Assembly: GCA_046348365.1 (NCBI GenBank)
Contig: JAXMEL010000006.1
Coordinates: 1-64,000 of the forward strand
Reading direction: 5' to 3'
DNA length: 64,000 bases
Origin: JAEUPI01 sp046348365
Lineage (GTDB): Bacteria > Pseudomonadota > Gammaproteobacteria > Burkholderiales > Burkholderiaceae_C
The notes beneath the pieces are model-generated. The model was given only the letters and a program-made list of their open reading frames with translations, had not been told where the DNA came from and ran no database searches. Shown here in pieces: positions 27,978 through 36,270 of the stretch (the first letter of the stretch is position 1; every line of letters starts with the position of its first letter). A program made the position numbers and the translations under genes.

Positions 27978-28015
27978 CAGCCCGAAAAGCGCAGCACGCC
28001 GTCGGCGATGGCGCC
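27978..28015. repeat. 38-bp duplicated tail of the flavin monooxygenase gene
   Basis: This intergenic segment matches 30393-30430, the 3' end of the monooxygenase gene, with two mismatches in 38 bases. It joins directly to the duplicated LysR tail that begins at 28010. The whole intergene 27848-28090 thus looks like a mosaic of copied gene ends, with no gene of its own. Confidence 0.8.
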
Positions 28016-28098
28016 GGTCGAGGCTTTCCTCGCGTGGGTGCATGCCGAGGCGGCGGCAAGCGCCTCGGCCGCGCCGCCCGCGGCGCGCGCCTAGGCGC
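28010..28098. repeat. 89-bp direct repeat, right copy
   Basis: A second copy of 23307-23395. It ends on the palindrome GCGCCTAGGCGC, which here supplies the TAG stop of the minus-strand CBS gene (28091-28093), while in the left copy the same palindrome supplies the LysR stop. This suggests that LysR and the CBS gene were once convergent neighbours. Confidence 0.93.
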
Positions 28099-28552
28099 GC
28101 CGCTGCTTCTCGCGCGAGCCGCCGCTTTCGATCACCGCCACCACAGCGCGCATCTGCTCGGCCAGCACGCCGAGCAGATCGTCGAGGGCGAGGATGCCCA
28201 TCAGGCTGCCCTTCGCATCGACCACCGGCACGCGGCGCACGCCGCGCTGGCGCATGGCGGTCAGCACGTCGAGCACGGTGTCGGACTCGCGCGCCGTCAA
28301 AGGGTCGCGGCTCATCACGTCGCCCACGCGCACCAGCGTCGGGTCGACCTCCTTGGCCACGATCGCGGTCACGATGTCGCGGTCGGTCAGCATGCCCACC
28401 ACGGCGCGGCCGCGCGGGCTTTCCTCCACCACCACGAGGCTGCCCACGTGCTGCTCGCGCATCAGGCGCGCAGCCTCGGCCACCCCCGTCTGCGGCAGCG
28501 CGAACACGGTGTCGCGCGTGCACAGGTCACCGGCACTCAGGTTCTGCCACAT
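28091..28552 (-). CDS. Tandem CBS-domain protein
   Basis: 153 residues made of two CBS motifs: AARLMREQHVGSLVVVEE with GMLTDRDIVTAIV, then VLDVLTAMRQRGVRRVPVV with GILALDDLLGVL. CBS pairs bind adenosyl nucleotides and act as energy sensors. No catalytic domain is attached. It lies 40 bases after the groEL-like gene on the same strand, so the two may be co-transcribed and belong to a stress response. The last residues and stop codon are encoded by the duplicated palindrome at 28086-28098. Confidence 0.9.
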   Translation of the reverse strand: MWQNLSAGDLCTRDTVFALPQTGVAEAARLMREQHVGSLVVVEESPRGRAVVGMLTDRDIVTAIVAKEVDPTLVRVGDVMSRDPLTARESDTVLDVLTAMRQRGVRRVPVVDAKGSLMGILALDDLLGVLAEQMRAVVAVIESGGSREKQRRA

Positions 28553-28592
28553 CGCACTCTCCTTGCCGTGGTTGCGGATCCAGCTTGCGCAT

Positions 28593-30212
28593 TCAATAGG
28601 CCTCGGGCATCGCCGGCGCGGCCGGCGCGCTCGCGGGCTTGGCGGCGATCAGGCAATCGGTGGTCAGCAGCAGGCTGGCGATCGATGCCGCGTTCTGCAG
28701 CGCGAGCCGCGTGACCTTGGCCGGGTCGATCACGCCCATGTCGAGCAGATCGCCGTACTCGCGCGCCTGCGCGTTGTAGCCGTAGGCGCCGCCGCCGCGC
28801 AGCACCTGCTCGAGCACCACCGAATCCTCCTCGGCAGCATTGCGCGCGATCTGGCGCAGCGGCTCCTCGAGCGCGCGCTCCACGATGCGCAGCCCGGCCT
28901 GGATGTCGGCATTGGCCTCGTGCACGCCGGCCAGCGCGGCGCGGCAGCGCACCAGCGCCACGCCGCCGCCGGGCACGATGCCTTCGTCGACGGCGGCGCG
29001 CGTGGCGTGCAGCGCGTCTTCGACGCGGATCTTGCGCTCCTTCATCTCGGCCTCGGTGGCGGCACCGACCTTGACCACCGCCACGCCGCCGGCCAGCTTG
29101 GACACGCGCTGCTCGAGCTGCTCGCGGTCGTACTTGCTGGTGCTGCGCTCGTCGATCTGCTGCTTGAGCTGCGCCACGCGCGCGGCGATGGCCTTGGCGT
29201 CGCCGCTGCCGCCGACGATGGTGGTGCGCTCCTTGCCGACCTCGACGCGCCGCGCACGGCCCAGGTGCTCGGGCGTGATCTTCTCCAGCGTCAGCCCCAC
29301 CTGTTCGGAGACGACCACGCCGCCGGTCACCAGCGCCAGGTCTTCGAGCATCTCGCGGCGCCGGTCGCCGAAGCCCGGCGCGCGCACCGCGCAGCACTTG
29401 AGCACGCCGCGCAGGTGGTTGACCACCAGCGTGGCGAGCGCATCGCCTTCGAGCTCCTCGCAGACGATCAGCAGCGGCTGGTTCTGCCGTGCCACCAGCT
29501 CCAGCGTGGGCAGCAGATCCCTCACCGAGGTGATCTTGCGGTCGGCGAGCAGGATCAGCGGCTGCTCCATCACCGCGAGCTGCTTCTCGGCCTGGGTGAC
29601 GAAGTAGGCCGAGAGATAGCCGCGGTCGAACTGCAGGCCCTCGACCACTTCGAGTTCGCTGGCCACGCCCGAGCCGTCTTCGATGGTGATCGCGCCCTCG
29701 CGGCCGACCTTGTCCATCGCCTGCGCGATCAGCTCGCCGATCGAGCGGTCGTTGTTGCCCGAGATCGCCGCCACGTGCGCGATCTCGGCCGAGCTGCGGC
29801 ACGGCTGCGCCAAGCCTTTGAGCGCCTCGACCACCGTGGCCGTGGCGCGCTCGATGCCGCGGCGCACGTCCATCGGGTTCATGCCGGCGGCCACCACCTT
29901 CATGCCCTCGCGCACCATCGCGCGCGCCAGCAGCGTGGCGGTGGTCGTGCCGTCGCCGGCCATCTCGCTGGTGCGCACCGCCACCTCGCGCACCATCTGC
30001 GCGCCCATGTCCTCGAACGGATCGGCCAGCTCGACCGACTTGGCGACGATGACGCCGGAGTTCACCACCGCCGGCGCGCCGAACTCGCGCTGCAGCAGCA
30101 CGGTGCGGCCGCGCGGCCCGAGCGTGAGCATCACCGCGTCGGCCAGCGTGTTGACGCCGGCGACGATCTTGTGGCGAGCCTCCTCGCCGAACATCAACAC
30201 CTTGGCAGCCAT
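28593..30212 (-). CDS. groEL: GroEL-type chaperonin, orphan copy
   Basis: 539 residues. Hallmarks include TLGPRGRTVLLQREFG, the ATP-binding AGDGTTTATLLARAMVREG with the catalytic Asp, APGFGDRRREMLEDLA, and VDEGIVPGGGVALVR. It would form a double ring that refolds proteins in the cytoplasm. No groES lies nearby, and the C-terminus (APAAPAMPEAY) lacks the Gly-Gly-Met repeats usual in housekeeping GroEL. Substitutions in otherwise fixed places (LTLGPRGR for LTLGPKGR) also mark a divergent second copy. The start ATG at 30212 is the family start MAAK. A housekeeping groESL should exist elsewhere in the genome. Confidence 0.93.
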   Translation of the reverse strand: MAAKVLMFGEEARHKIVAGVNTLADAVMLTLGPRGRTVLLQREFGAPAVVNSGVIVAKSVELADPFEDMGAQMVREVAVRTSEMAGDGTTTATLLARAMVREGMKVVAAGMNPMDVRRGIERATATVVEALKGLAQPCRSSAEIAHVAAISGNNDRSIGELIAQAMDKVGREGAITIEDGSGVASELEVVEGLQFDRGYLSAYFVTQAEKQLAVMEQPLILLADRKITSVRDLLPTLELVARQNQPLLIVCEELEGDALATLVVNHLRGVLKCCAVRAPGFGDRRREMLEDLALVTGGVVVSEQVGLTLEKITPEHLGRARRVEVGKERTTIVGGSGDAKAIAARVAQLKQQIDERSTSKYDREQLEQRVSKLAGGVAVVKVGAATEAEMKERKIRVEDALHATRAAVDEGIVPGGGVALVRCRAALAGVHEANADIQAGLRIVERALEEPLRQIARNAAEEDSVVLEQVLRGGGAYGYNAQAREYGDLLDMGVIDPAKVTRLALQNAASIASLLLTTDCLIAAKPASAPAAPAMPEAY

Positions 30213-30391
30213 GGATTCGCGCGTTGCAGTCGACAACGCGATCGATGATCGTGCGCCGCGTTGCCGCCCCGTTGAGTCAACGCAAGGCGCGGCCGTGGGC
30301 GCGCTCGACGATGGTCAACGCATGCCCTGGAGCACCGACTTCCACCCTGCCTCGATGCGCCACCTGGGCGAGCCGGCGCAGCTCCGGCCGC

Positions 30392-31864
30392 TCAGCCCGA
30401 GAAGCGCAGCACGCCGTCGGCAATGGCGCCGTGCTTCAGCGTGAGCCAGTCGGCGAGGTAGTTCTGGTTGAAGCGCCAGGGCTTCTCGCGGCCTTGCCGC
30501 GGCAGCGACGCGAGATGGCGCTGGAAGTAGCCCGACGAGAAATCCACCAGCGGCTCGCGCGCCAGCGACGCGTCGGCGAGCACCGGCGTGGCCACCTTGG
30601 CGCCGGTGGCGTCCATGTGGTTCAGCAGGCGGCACACATAACGGCTCGTCAGATCGGCCTTCAGCGTCCACGATGCCGCGGTGTAGCCGAAGGTGGCGGC
30701 GAAGTTCGGCACGCCGCTGTACATCACGCCCTTGTAGGGCACCAGCGCCGGCACGTCCACCGCGCGGCCGTCGACGCTCGCGCCGGCGCCGCCCATCAGC
30801 TGCAGCTCGAGCCCGGTGGCGGTGACGATCACGTCGGCGGCCAGCAGCTCGCCGCCAGCCAGGCGCACGCCGTCGGGCTCGAAGCGGTCGATGTTGCGCG
30901 TGACGACGCGGGCGCGCCCGCTGCGGATCGCGGCGAAGAAGTCGCCGTCGGGCACCAGGCACAGCCGCTGCTCCCACGGGTTGTACGGCGGCGTGAAATG
31001 CGTCGCCGCGTCGTAGCCCGCCGGCAGCTGGCGCGCCACCTGGCGCAGCAGGAACGCACGCGCGCGGCCGGGGCGGCGGCGGCAGAGGTGGAACACCAGC
31101 AGGGCCATCAGCGCGTTCTTCCAGCGGATCAGCGTGCCGGCCGCGCGCGCCGGCAGCACGCGCTGGACGGCGGCCGCGACCGCGTCGCGCGCCGGCAGGC
31201 TCACCAGGTAGCTCGGCGTGCGCTGAAGCATGGTCACCTGCGCACCGCTCGCGGCGAGCGCCGGCACCAGCGTGACCGCGGTGGCGCCGCTGCCGATCAC
31301 CACGACGCGCCGGCCGCGCACCTCGAGATCGTCGGGCCAGGCCTGCGGATGCACGATGCGGCCGCGAAAGTCGGCCTGGCCGGGAAACGCCGGCGTGTAG
31401 CCGTGGTCGTAGCGGAAGTAGCCGCAGCACAGGTGCACGAAGCGCGCGCGCAGCGTCACCGGTGGCGCCGCGGCGTCGGTGCTGGAGTTGAACGTCACCG
31501 TCCAGCAGGCATCGGCCGACGACCACGCCGCGTGCTGCATGCGCAGGCCGAAGCGCATGTGGCGATCGAGCCCGCCCTCGCGCACGGTGTCGCGCAGGTA
31601 GCGGAGGATCGCCGGCGCCTCGGCGATCGACCGCGGCTCGCGCCAGGGCCGGAACGAGAAGCCGAGCGTGTACATGTCGGAGTCCGAGCGCACGCCGGGG
31701 TAGCGGAAGAGATCCCACGTGCCGCCGATGCGCTCGCGCGCCTCGACCACGGCAAAGCGCTTGCCCGGGCACAGGCTCTGCAGGTGCCAGGCCGCGCTGA
31801 TGCCGGCGATGCCCGCGCCGACCACGAGCACGTCGAGGATGTCGGTCGCGGTGGCGTTGTCCAT
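30392..31864 (-). CDS. Flavin-dependent monooxygenase (Baeyer-Villiger/EthA-like)
   Basis: 490 residues with two Rossmann motifs: VLVVGAGIAGISAAWHL for FAD (residues 12-28) and VVVIGSGATAVTLVPAL for NADPH near 185. RIGGTWDLFRYPGVRSDSD is the conserved FAD/active-site block, and the Baeyer-Villiger fingerprint region appears degenerate as FRGRIVHPQAWPDD. Such enzymes insert oxygen next to ketones or oxidise sulfur and nitrogen. It is a single gene, separated from neighbours by 57 and 179 bases. The last 38 bases are duplicated at 27978-28015. Confidence 0.9.
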   Translation of the reverse strand: MDNATATDILDVLVVGAGIAGISAAWHLQSLCPGKRFAVVEARERIGGTWDLFRYPGVRSDSDMYTLGFSFRPWREPRSIAEAPAILRYLRDTVREGGLDRHMRFGLRMQHAAWSSADACWTVTFNSSTDAAAPPVTLRARFVHLCCGYFRYDHGYTPAFPGQADFRGRIVHPQAWPDDLEVRGRRVVVIGSGATAVTLVPALAASGAQVTMLQRTPSYLVSLPARDAVAAAVQRVLPARAAGTLIRWKNALMALLVFHLCRRRPGRARAFLLRQVARQLPAGYDAATHFTPPYNPWEQRLCLVPDGDFFAAIRSGRARVVTRNIDRFEPDGVRLAGGELLAADVIVTATGLELQLMGGAGASVDGRAVDVPALVPYKGVMYSGVPNFAATFGYTAASWTLKADLTSRYVCRLLNHMDATGAKVATPVLADASLAREPLVDFSSGYFQRHLASLPRQGREKPWRFNQNYLADWLTLKHGAIADGVLRFSG

Positions 31865-31921
31865 GGGCTCGCTGCGATGCTAGTCGCTGCCGCCGCCGAG
31901 CGCCGCGCAGGGCCTTCGCAG

Positions 31922-32485
31922 CTACGCCTTCCAGCGCTGCGGCTCGAGGCTCACGCTGCCGCGCGCGCTGCCGAGCGTGAGCACGCCTTCGTGCAGCGTG
32001 GCCTGCAGCTGCATCGTGCGTTCGGCCAGCGCGGCGAGTGCCTGCGTGGCCTCGGCCGGCATTCGCCAGACCTGCAGCTTCTCGAGCCGCGCGAGCTTGC
32101 CCTCGATGCCGCGCCACCACACCTCGGCCGCCGGCGCGAACGCATAGACGATCACCGCGTCGGCGCGGCTGCAGGCGCGCGCGAGCGGCTTGTCTTCGGG
32201 CTGGCCGACCTCGACCCACAGCCGCTTGCGGCCGCTGAAATCGGTGAGCGAGAGGTCGGGGTCGTCGGGGTCGGACAAACCCGCGCCGAAGGCCAGCGTG
32301 GCGTCGCCGCCGCACAGGCCCTGCACCGCATGCGCGTGCAGCGCCCACGCGGCGATGCGCACCATCATGCGTTCGTCGGTTTCGCTCGGGTGGCGCGCCA
32401 GCGTGAGCGCATGGTCGCCGTAGCAGCCGTGGTCGATGTCGGCCAGCTGCAGCGTGGCCTTGAAGATGGTGGACTTGAGCGCCAT
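31922..32485 (-). CDS. yaeQ: YaeQ family protein
   Basis: 187 residues. The whole length matches the YaeQ family: the start MALKSTIFKATLQLADID, then RHPSETDERMMVRIAAWAL (the conserved Glu-Arg-Met-X-X-Arg block), LWVEVGQPEDKPLARAC and VIVYAF. The fold is PD-(D/E)XK nuclease-like. The biochemical function is unsettled, although E. coli YaeQ can suppress loss of RfaH. The ATG at 32485 is the family start. It is monocistronic as far as can be seen. Confidence 0.92.
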   Translation of the reverse strand: MALKSTIFKATLQLADIDHGCYGDHALTLARHPSETDERMMVRIAAWALHAHAVQGLCGGDATLAFGAGLSDPDDPDLSLTDFSGRKRLWVEVGQPEDKPLARACSRADAVIVYAFAPAAEVWWRGIEGKLARLEKLQVWRMPAEATQALAALAERTMQLQATLHEGVLTLGSARGSVSLEPQRWKA

Positions 32486-32512
32486 GGCGTGAGGAAGCCG
32501 CGCACTATAGGT

Positions 32513-32544
32513 GACGCAAGCGGGTGGGCGACGCAAGCGGGTGG
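32513..32544. repeat. Two tandem copies of a 15-bp unit
   Basis: GACGCAAGCGGGTGG occurs at 32513-32527 and again at 32530-32544, 17 bases apart, upstream of the poly-glycine lipoprotein gene and just before the yaeQ start. It may be an operator or a chance local duplication; no family is recognised. Confidence 0.5.
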
Positions 32545-32661
32545 CTCACGCCACCGAGCGCATCACCCAGGCGAGCGGGTCGCGCTAGCGATTGCCTAAC
32601 GCCGGGCGGCGAACCTGTGCGCACGGCAGCCCATCGGCGGCCGCACACCTGGAGGGCGATC

Positions 32662-33399
32662 ATGATCGGCAGACGAGACGGCGGGCGGCGCGCGCGGCGC
32701 ATGGGGTGGACGATGCTCTGGCTCATGGCTCTGGCCGCCTGCGGCGGCGGTGGGGGCGGTGGCGGCGGGGGTGGTGGCGGCGGCGGCGGCGCGGCGCGCA
32801 CCGTGGGGCCCAACCTGGCGGCGATCAATGCCGACAACCCGATCCGCTGCGTCGACGGCTATCCGGTGCAGGCGCCCGGCGGCGGCATCGTCGCCTTCAT
32901 CAGCTCGGGCCAGAGCAGCTGCCTGGTCATGGCGCCGACCCAGCACAACCCCGGCGCGCCCGGGGTGGCCACCTCGGCCACCATCAAGGTCGGCGCGGTG
33001 ACCGGGCGCATGCGCTTCGTGAAGATGCGCAACACGCTGTCGGCCGTCCTCGGCGGCGAGGCCTGCTGCTCGCTCGAGCAGTACGGCAACGTGTTCACGC
33101 CCAACGCCAACGGCACCACCACGGTGCCGCTGAACTTCGCGCTCACCTGGGAAGACCCGGCCAAGCCGAACCCCTCGCCGGTGATCGTGCAGGAGTTCGT
33201 GGCGCTGGAGATCCTCGATCCGCTCGTGCCGTGGCCCGGCACGTTCCCGCTCGGCGGCCGTGACGACCTGGCGCGCACCAACTTCATCTTCATTCCTGCG
33301 CTGTCGGCGCAGGGCCTCAGCGCACCGACGCAGAACTTCCGCCCGGGCAGCTTCAACGGTTTCGTGCCGAGCTTCGCGGTGAACTTCGTGCCGAACTGA
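32662..33399 (+). CDS. Lipoprotein with a 16-glycine stretch after the lipobox
   Basis: 245 residues. After a basic start, MLWLMALAACG forms a lipoprotein signal with lipobox Leu-Ala-Ala-Cys. The acylated Cys is followed at once by 16 glycines encoded by GGN codons. The rest is a soluble domain with two Cys pairs (RCVDGYPV, SSCLVMAPT, EACCSLEQYG) that I do not recognise; it may be a beta-rich surface domain. GGAGGG at 32651-32656 supports the ATG at 32662. The glycine run could act as a flexible tether from the outer membrane, and its repetitive DNA could change length in steps of three bases. Confidence 0.82.
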   Translation: MIGRRDGGRRARRMGWTMLWLMALAACGGGGGGGGGGGGGGGGAARTVGPNLAAINADNPIRCVDGYPVQAPGGGIVAFISSGQSSCLVMAPTQHNPGAPGVATSATIKVGAVTGRMRFVKMRNTLSAVLGGEACCSLEQYGNVFTPNANGTTTVPLNFALTWEDPAKPNPSPVIVQEFVALEILDPLVPWPGTFPLGGRDDLARTNFIFIPALSAQGLSAPTQNFRPGSFNGFVPSFAVNFVPN

Positions 33400-33426
33400 A
33401 GGCGTGAACGCGCGCGCCGGCGCGCC

Positions 33427-35595
33427 TCAGATCCGCGGCACGATGTGCAGGCTGGCGCGCGGCCTGGGCGCGCGCTCCTCGAGCGACACCGCCTCGTGCC
33501 GCAGCAGCGTGGCGAGTTCGCCGAGCGCCTCCAGGCAGCGCGTGGCCAGCGCCTTGTGCGCCTGCGTGTAGTCGCCGGCCGCGATGTCGTCGACCGTCTG
33601 CAGCCAGTGGCCGTCGGCCATCGAATCCTGCAGCTCGCCGGCCATGCGCTCCACCGCGCCGAGGAACGCGCGCAGCCGCACCTGCTTGTGGTTGCGCCAG
33701 CCCTCGCTGGTCTCCTGCGGCGGCGCGTAGAAGCGCTCGATCAGCTGCACCGCCGCGCCGCGCCCGGCAGCGCTCAGGTTGGCGATGTTGAGGTCGGGCA
33801 TGTCGAGGTTCAGGCCGCCCTCGTCGCGCAGCTGGCTCACCTGCACGATGCGGTCGCGGTAGCCGGGGTACGGGAACAGGATCTCGTCGCGCCAGTTCTG
33901 CATCGTGTCGACGATGCTGGCCACGAAGGCCAGGAGCCCCGGCAACGGCTTGCCGTCGGGCGGCGAGGGCCAATAGCGCAGCCGGCCGCCGACGTTGCCC
34001 TCGGGCAGGTAGACGCGGCCGCTCTGCTGCTCGGGCGGGCGGTGGCGGTCGATCGGGTGGTCCGGGTGCTCGGCCTTGAGGTTGACCGCGAAGGTGGGGT
34101 GCCGCGGCAGCGGCGAATCGAAGAAGTGCAGCGGCATGTTGCTGGCGATGCCGCCGTCGGAGAACCACACCCGCGTGGCCTCGAGCTGCGCCGGCGCCGC
34201 GCCGCCGGCGCGCTGGTTGAACACGCGGCTGTAGTCCACCGCATACAGCGGCACTGCCGACAGCAGCGCCGGAAAGCTCAGGCTCATGCGCACCGCCACC
34301 ACCACCGGCAGGTTGGCGTTGCTCGGCAGCCGCGCCAGCGTGCGCACCGAGCCGTCGCTGCGCGTGAACACCACCGGGCCGAACGACTCGCCGCGCGCGA
34401 GCGCGGCCTCGGCGCCGAGCGCGGCCTCGGTGTCGGAGACCTGGTTCAGCCAGCGCATCACCTCGTCGGGGAACAGCGCCGCCCATTCCTGCGCGTCGTA
34501 GTACAGGCGCTGCTCGTCGCGAAACGGGATCGCGAAGCACATCTGCTGGCTCACCGCCGACGTCATCACCTCGAGGTTCACGCGCCGCTCGGCCGCGGGC
34601 ATGTCGAGGTAGCGGCCGCCGTCGAACGGCGCGTCCCACAGGTCGGCGAACAGCAGCGGCCGCGCCTGCCGCGGCGCCGCGGCGTTGATCGCGCTGCGGC
34701 CGGCGAGGTCGTCGAAGTAGCGCGTGAGAAAGTCGGTGAGCCCCGCCGGCGCGCGCGCCGCGTCGCCCACCGTGCGGCCGCTGCACAGGCCGTAGCCGTT
34801 GCCGTGCATGCCGGCAACGAGCGTGGCGCAAAAGCGCAGCCCGGCCAGCGCGAGCACGAGCCCGATGGTCAGCGGCGCGGTGATGCCGGCGGCCAGCATC
34901 GCCCACCACAGGCGCACGCCGTCGTCGACACGGCCCACGGCGAACAGCACCGCGCCGGTGGCCAGCAGCCCGATGCCCCACCACGCGAGCGGCGCCCACA
35001 GCGGCGAGGCTTTCACGCGCTGCAGGCGGCGCAGGCCGAAGGCCGCCCACAGCCACCACAGCAGCAGGATCGCGAGCGCGAGGCCCATCGCCTGCGCATT
35101 GCCGAGCGCCGGCGCCGCCACCAGCACCACCGGCGAGAAGAGCACGAAGGCGAGCGCCACGCCCAGCAGCGCGAAGCCCGAGAACTGCATCACCACCGCG
35201 AGCAGCGCGCGGCCCGCGGCGGCGAGCGGCTCCTGGTTCAGCATGCTGACGAGCACCTTGAAGTGCCGCTGCACGCCGGCCGCAGGCTGGAACAGGTGGA
35301 ACAGCCGCGAATGCCCGCTCGCCGGGTCGCGCGCCTTCAGCAGGTCGGGCAGCTGCATCAGCTCGTCGAACGCCCGCGAGTGCGGATCGACGCGCCGGCC
35401 CAGCTCGGCCGCCGCGCAGGCCGCCGCCGCGATCGCACCGGCCGAGGTGCCGCCGATGTTCTTGAAGCGGTACTTCTGCGCCAGCTCGGCGATCAGCTGC
35501 GGATACACCACGCCGCTGGTGATGCCGCCCTTCATCACCAGGTCGCACGGCGGTTGCTCTGGCGCCTGCCGGGGGAACTGCACTGCGGTGGCCAT
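33427..35595 (-). CDS. Patatin-like phospholipase with internal membrane segments
   Basis: 722 residues. The patatin start (LVMKGGITSGVVYPQLIAELA) supplies the oxyanion loop, GGTSAGAI contains the catalytic Ser (Gly-X-Ser-X-Gly), and SDGGIASNMPLHFF holds the catalytic Asp (Asp-Gly-Gly). Between them lies an insertion of about 150 residues with four hydrophobic helices (for example VALAFVLFSPVVLVAAPAL and LALAILLLWWLWAAF), unusual for soluble patatins. It would hydrolyse acyl esters of lipids at the inner membrane. GGAGGTGCCG just before the ATG at 35595 fixes the start. It is not in an obvious operon. Confidence 0.88.
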   Translation of the reverse strand: MATAVQFPRQAPEQPPCDLVMKGGITSGVVYPQLIAELAQKYRFKNIGGTSAGAIAAAACAAAELGRRVDPHSRAFDELMQLPDLLKARDPASGHSRLFHLFQPAAGVQRHFKVLVSMLNQEPLAAAGRALLAVVMQFSGFALLGVALAFVLFSPVVLVAAPALGNAQAMGLALAILLLWWLWAAFGLRRLQRVKASPLWAPLAWWGIGLLATGAVLFAVGRVDDGVRLWWAMLAAGITAPLTIGLVLALAGLRFCATLVAGMHGNGYGLCSGRTVGDAARAPAGLTDFLTRYFDDLAGRSAINAAAPRQARPLLFADLWDAPFDGGRYLDMPAAERRVNLEVMTSAVSQQMCFAIPFRDEQRLYYDAQEWAALFPDEVMRWLNQVSDTEAALGAEAALARGESFGPVVFTRSDGSVRTLARLPSNANLPVVVAVRMSLSFPALLSAVPLYAVDYSRVFNQRAGGAAPAQLEATRVWFSDGGIASNMPLHFFDSPLPRHPTFAVNLKAEHPDHPIDRHRPPEQQSGRVYLPEGNVGGRLRYWPSPPDGKPLPGLLAFVASIVDTMQNWRDEILFPYPGYRDRIVQVSQLRDEGGLNLDMPDLNIANLSAAGRGAAVQLIERFYAPPQETSEGWRNHKQVRLRAFLGAVERMAGELQDSMADGHWLQTVDDIAAGDYTQAHKALATRCLEALGELATLLRHEAVSLEERAPRPRASLHIVPRI

Positions 35596-35707
35596 CGGCA
35601 CCTCCTGCGATACGGCTGCAAGAGCCGCGGGCGAGCATCCCGGCCGGCGAAGGCGCCTGTCAACTGTCAAGCATGGGATGCCGCCGCCGCAGCACGCGTG
35701 ACGCGTG

Positions 35708-36091
35708 TTACAGCGCGCGCCAGCTGTCGATGCAGTGCGCGGCCAGCGCGGTGACCCACGGTGCGTCGTCGGGGTCGAACGCGAGGCCGAACGCCGGGCT
35801 GACGATGAAGCCCACGCGCTCGAACACCTCGGGGTCGTGATCGCGCACGAACGCGGCGAGCGCCGCGAACGGCACCGCGATCGCGCCCAGGTGCAGCACC
35901 GTCGCCTGCAGCGTGACCTCCTCCAGGCGGCCGTTGTCCTGGAAGCGAAAGACCACGTCGCCGTAGTCGAGTTCGTTCAGCCCGACATCGTTGCGTGCCG
36001 CATGGCCGGGCTGGCCGCGCGCGGCGACGACGTCGGCCTGCGTGGCGGTGAACGCGGTGCCGTCGACGCGGCGGTAGGGGTCGAGTCTCAT
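35708..36091 (-). CDS. Hypothetical protein
   Basis: 127 residues, acidic, with no signal peptide or membrane helix. It begins MRLDPYRRVDGTAFT, has a central predicted beta region (LDYGDVVFRFQDNGRLEEV) and ends DSWRAL. I do not recognise the family; the start and the pattern of alternating hydrophobics look like a small single-domain cytoplasmic protein. It lies 112 bases upstream of the patatin gene on the same strand and is divergent from the Fe-S operon. Confidence 0.65.
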   Translation of the reverse strand: MRLDPYRRVDGTAFTATQADVVAARGQPGHAARNDVGLNELDYGDVVFRFQDNGRLEEVTLQATVLHLGAIAVPFAALAAFVRDHDPEVFERVGFIVSPAFGLAFDPDDAPWVTALAAHCIDSWRAL

Positions 36092-36270
36092 GCGCGGCGC
36101 AACGCGGCCGGGCGATCGCCCGGGCCCGGGTGCCGATGGTGACACAGCCGACCGCGGCGCTTGACACCGGTCAGCCGCAGCGTGGGCCGGGCCCCACAGA
36201 ATCGGCGCCGATCGAATCCGCCATCGCACCGACCCCGGGGGGCTCCCTCCCCCTCGCCAGGAGACCATCC

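Noticed and set aside
32740..32810. The G-rich repeat as a CRISPR or regulatory repeat array
   Set aside because: It is an in-frame poly-glycine codon tract inside a lipoprotein gene; no spacer structure exists.
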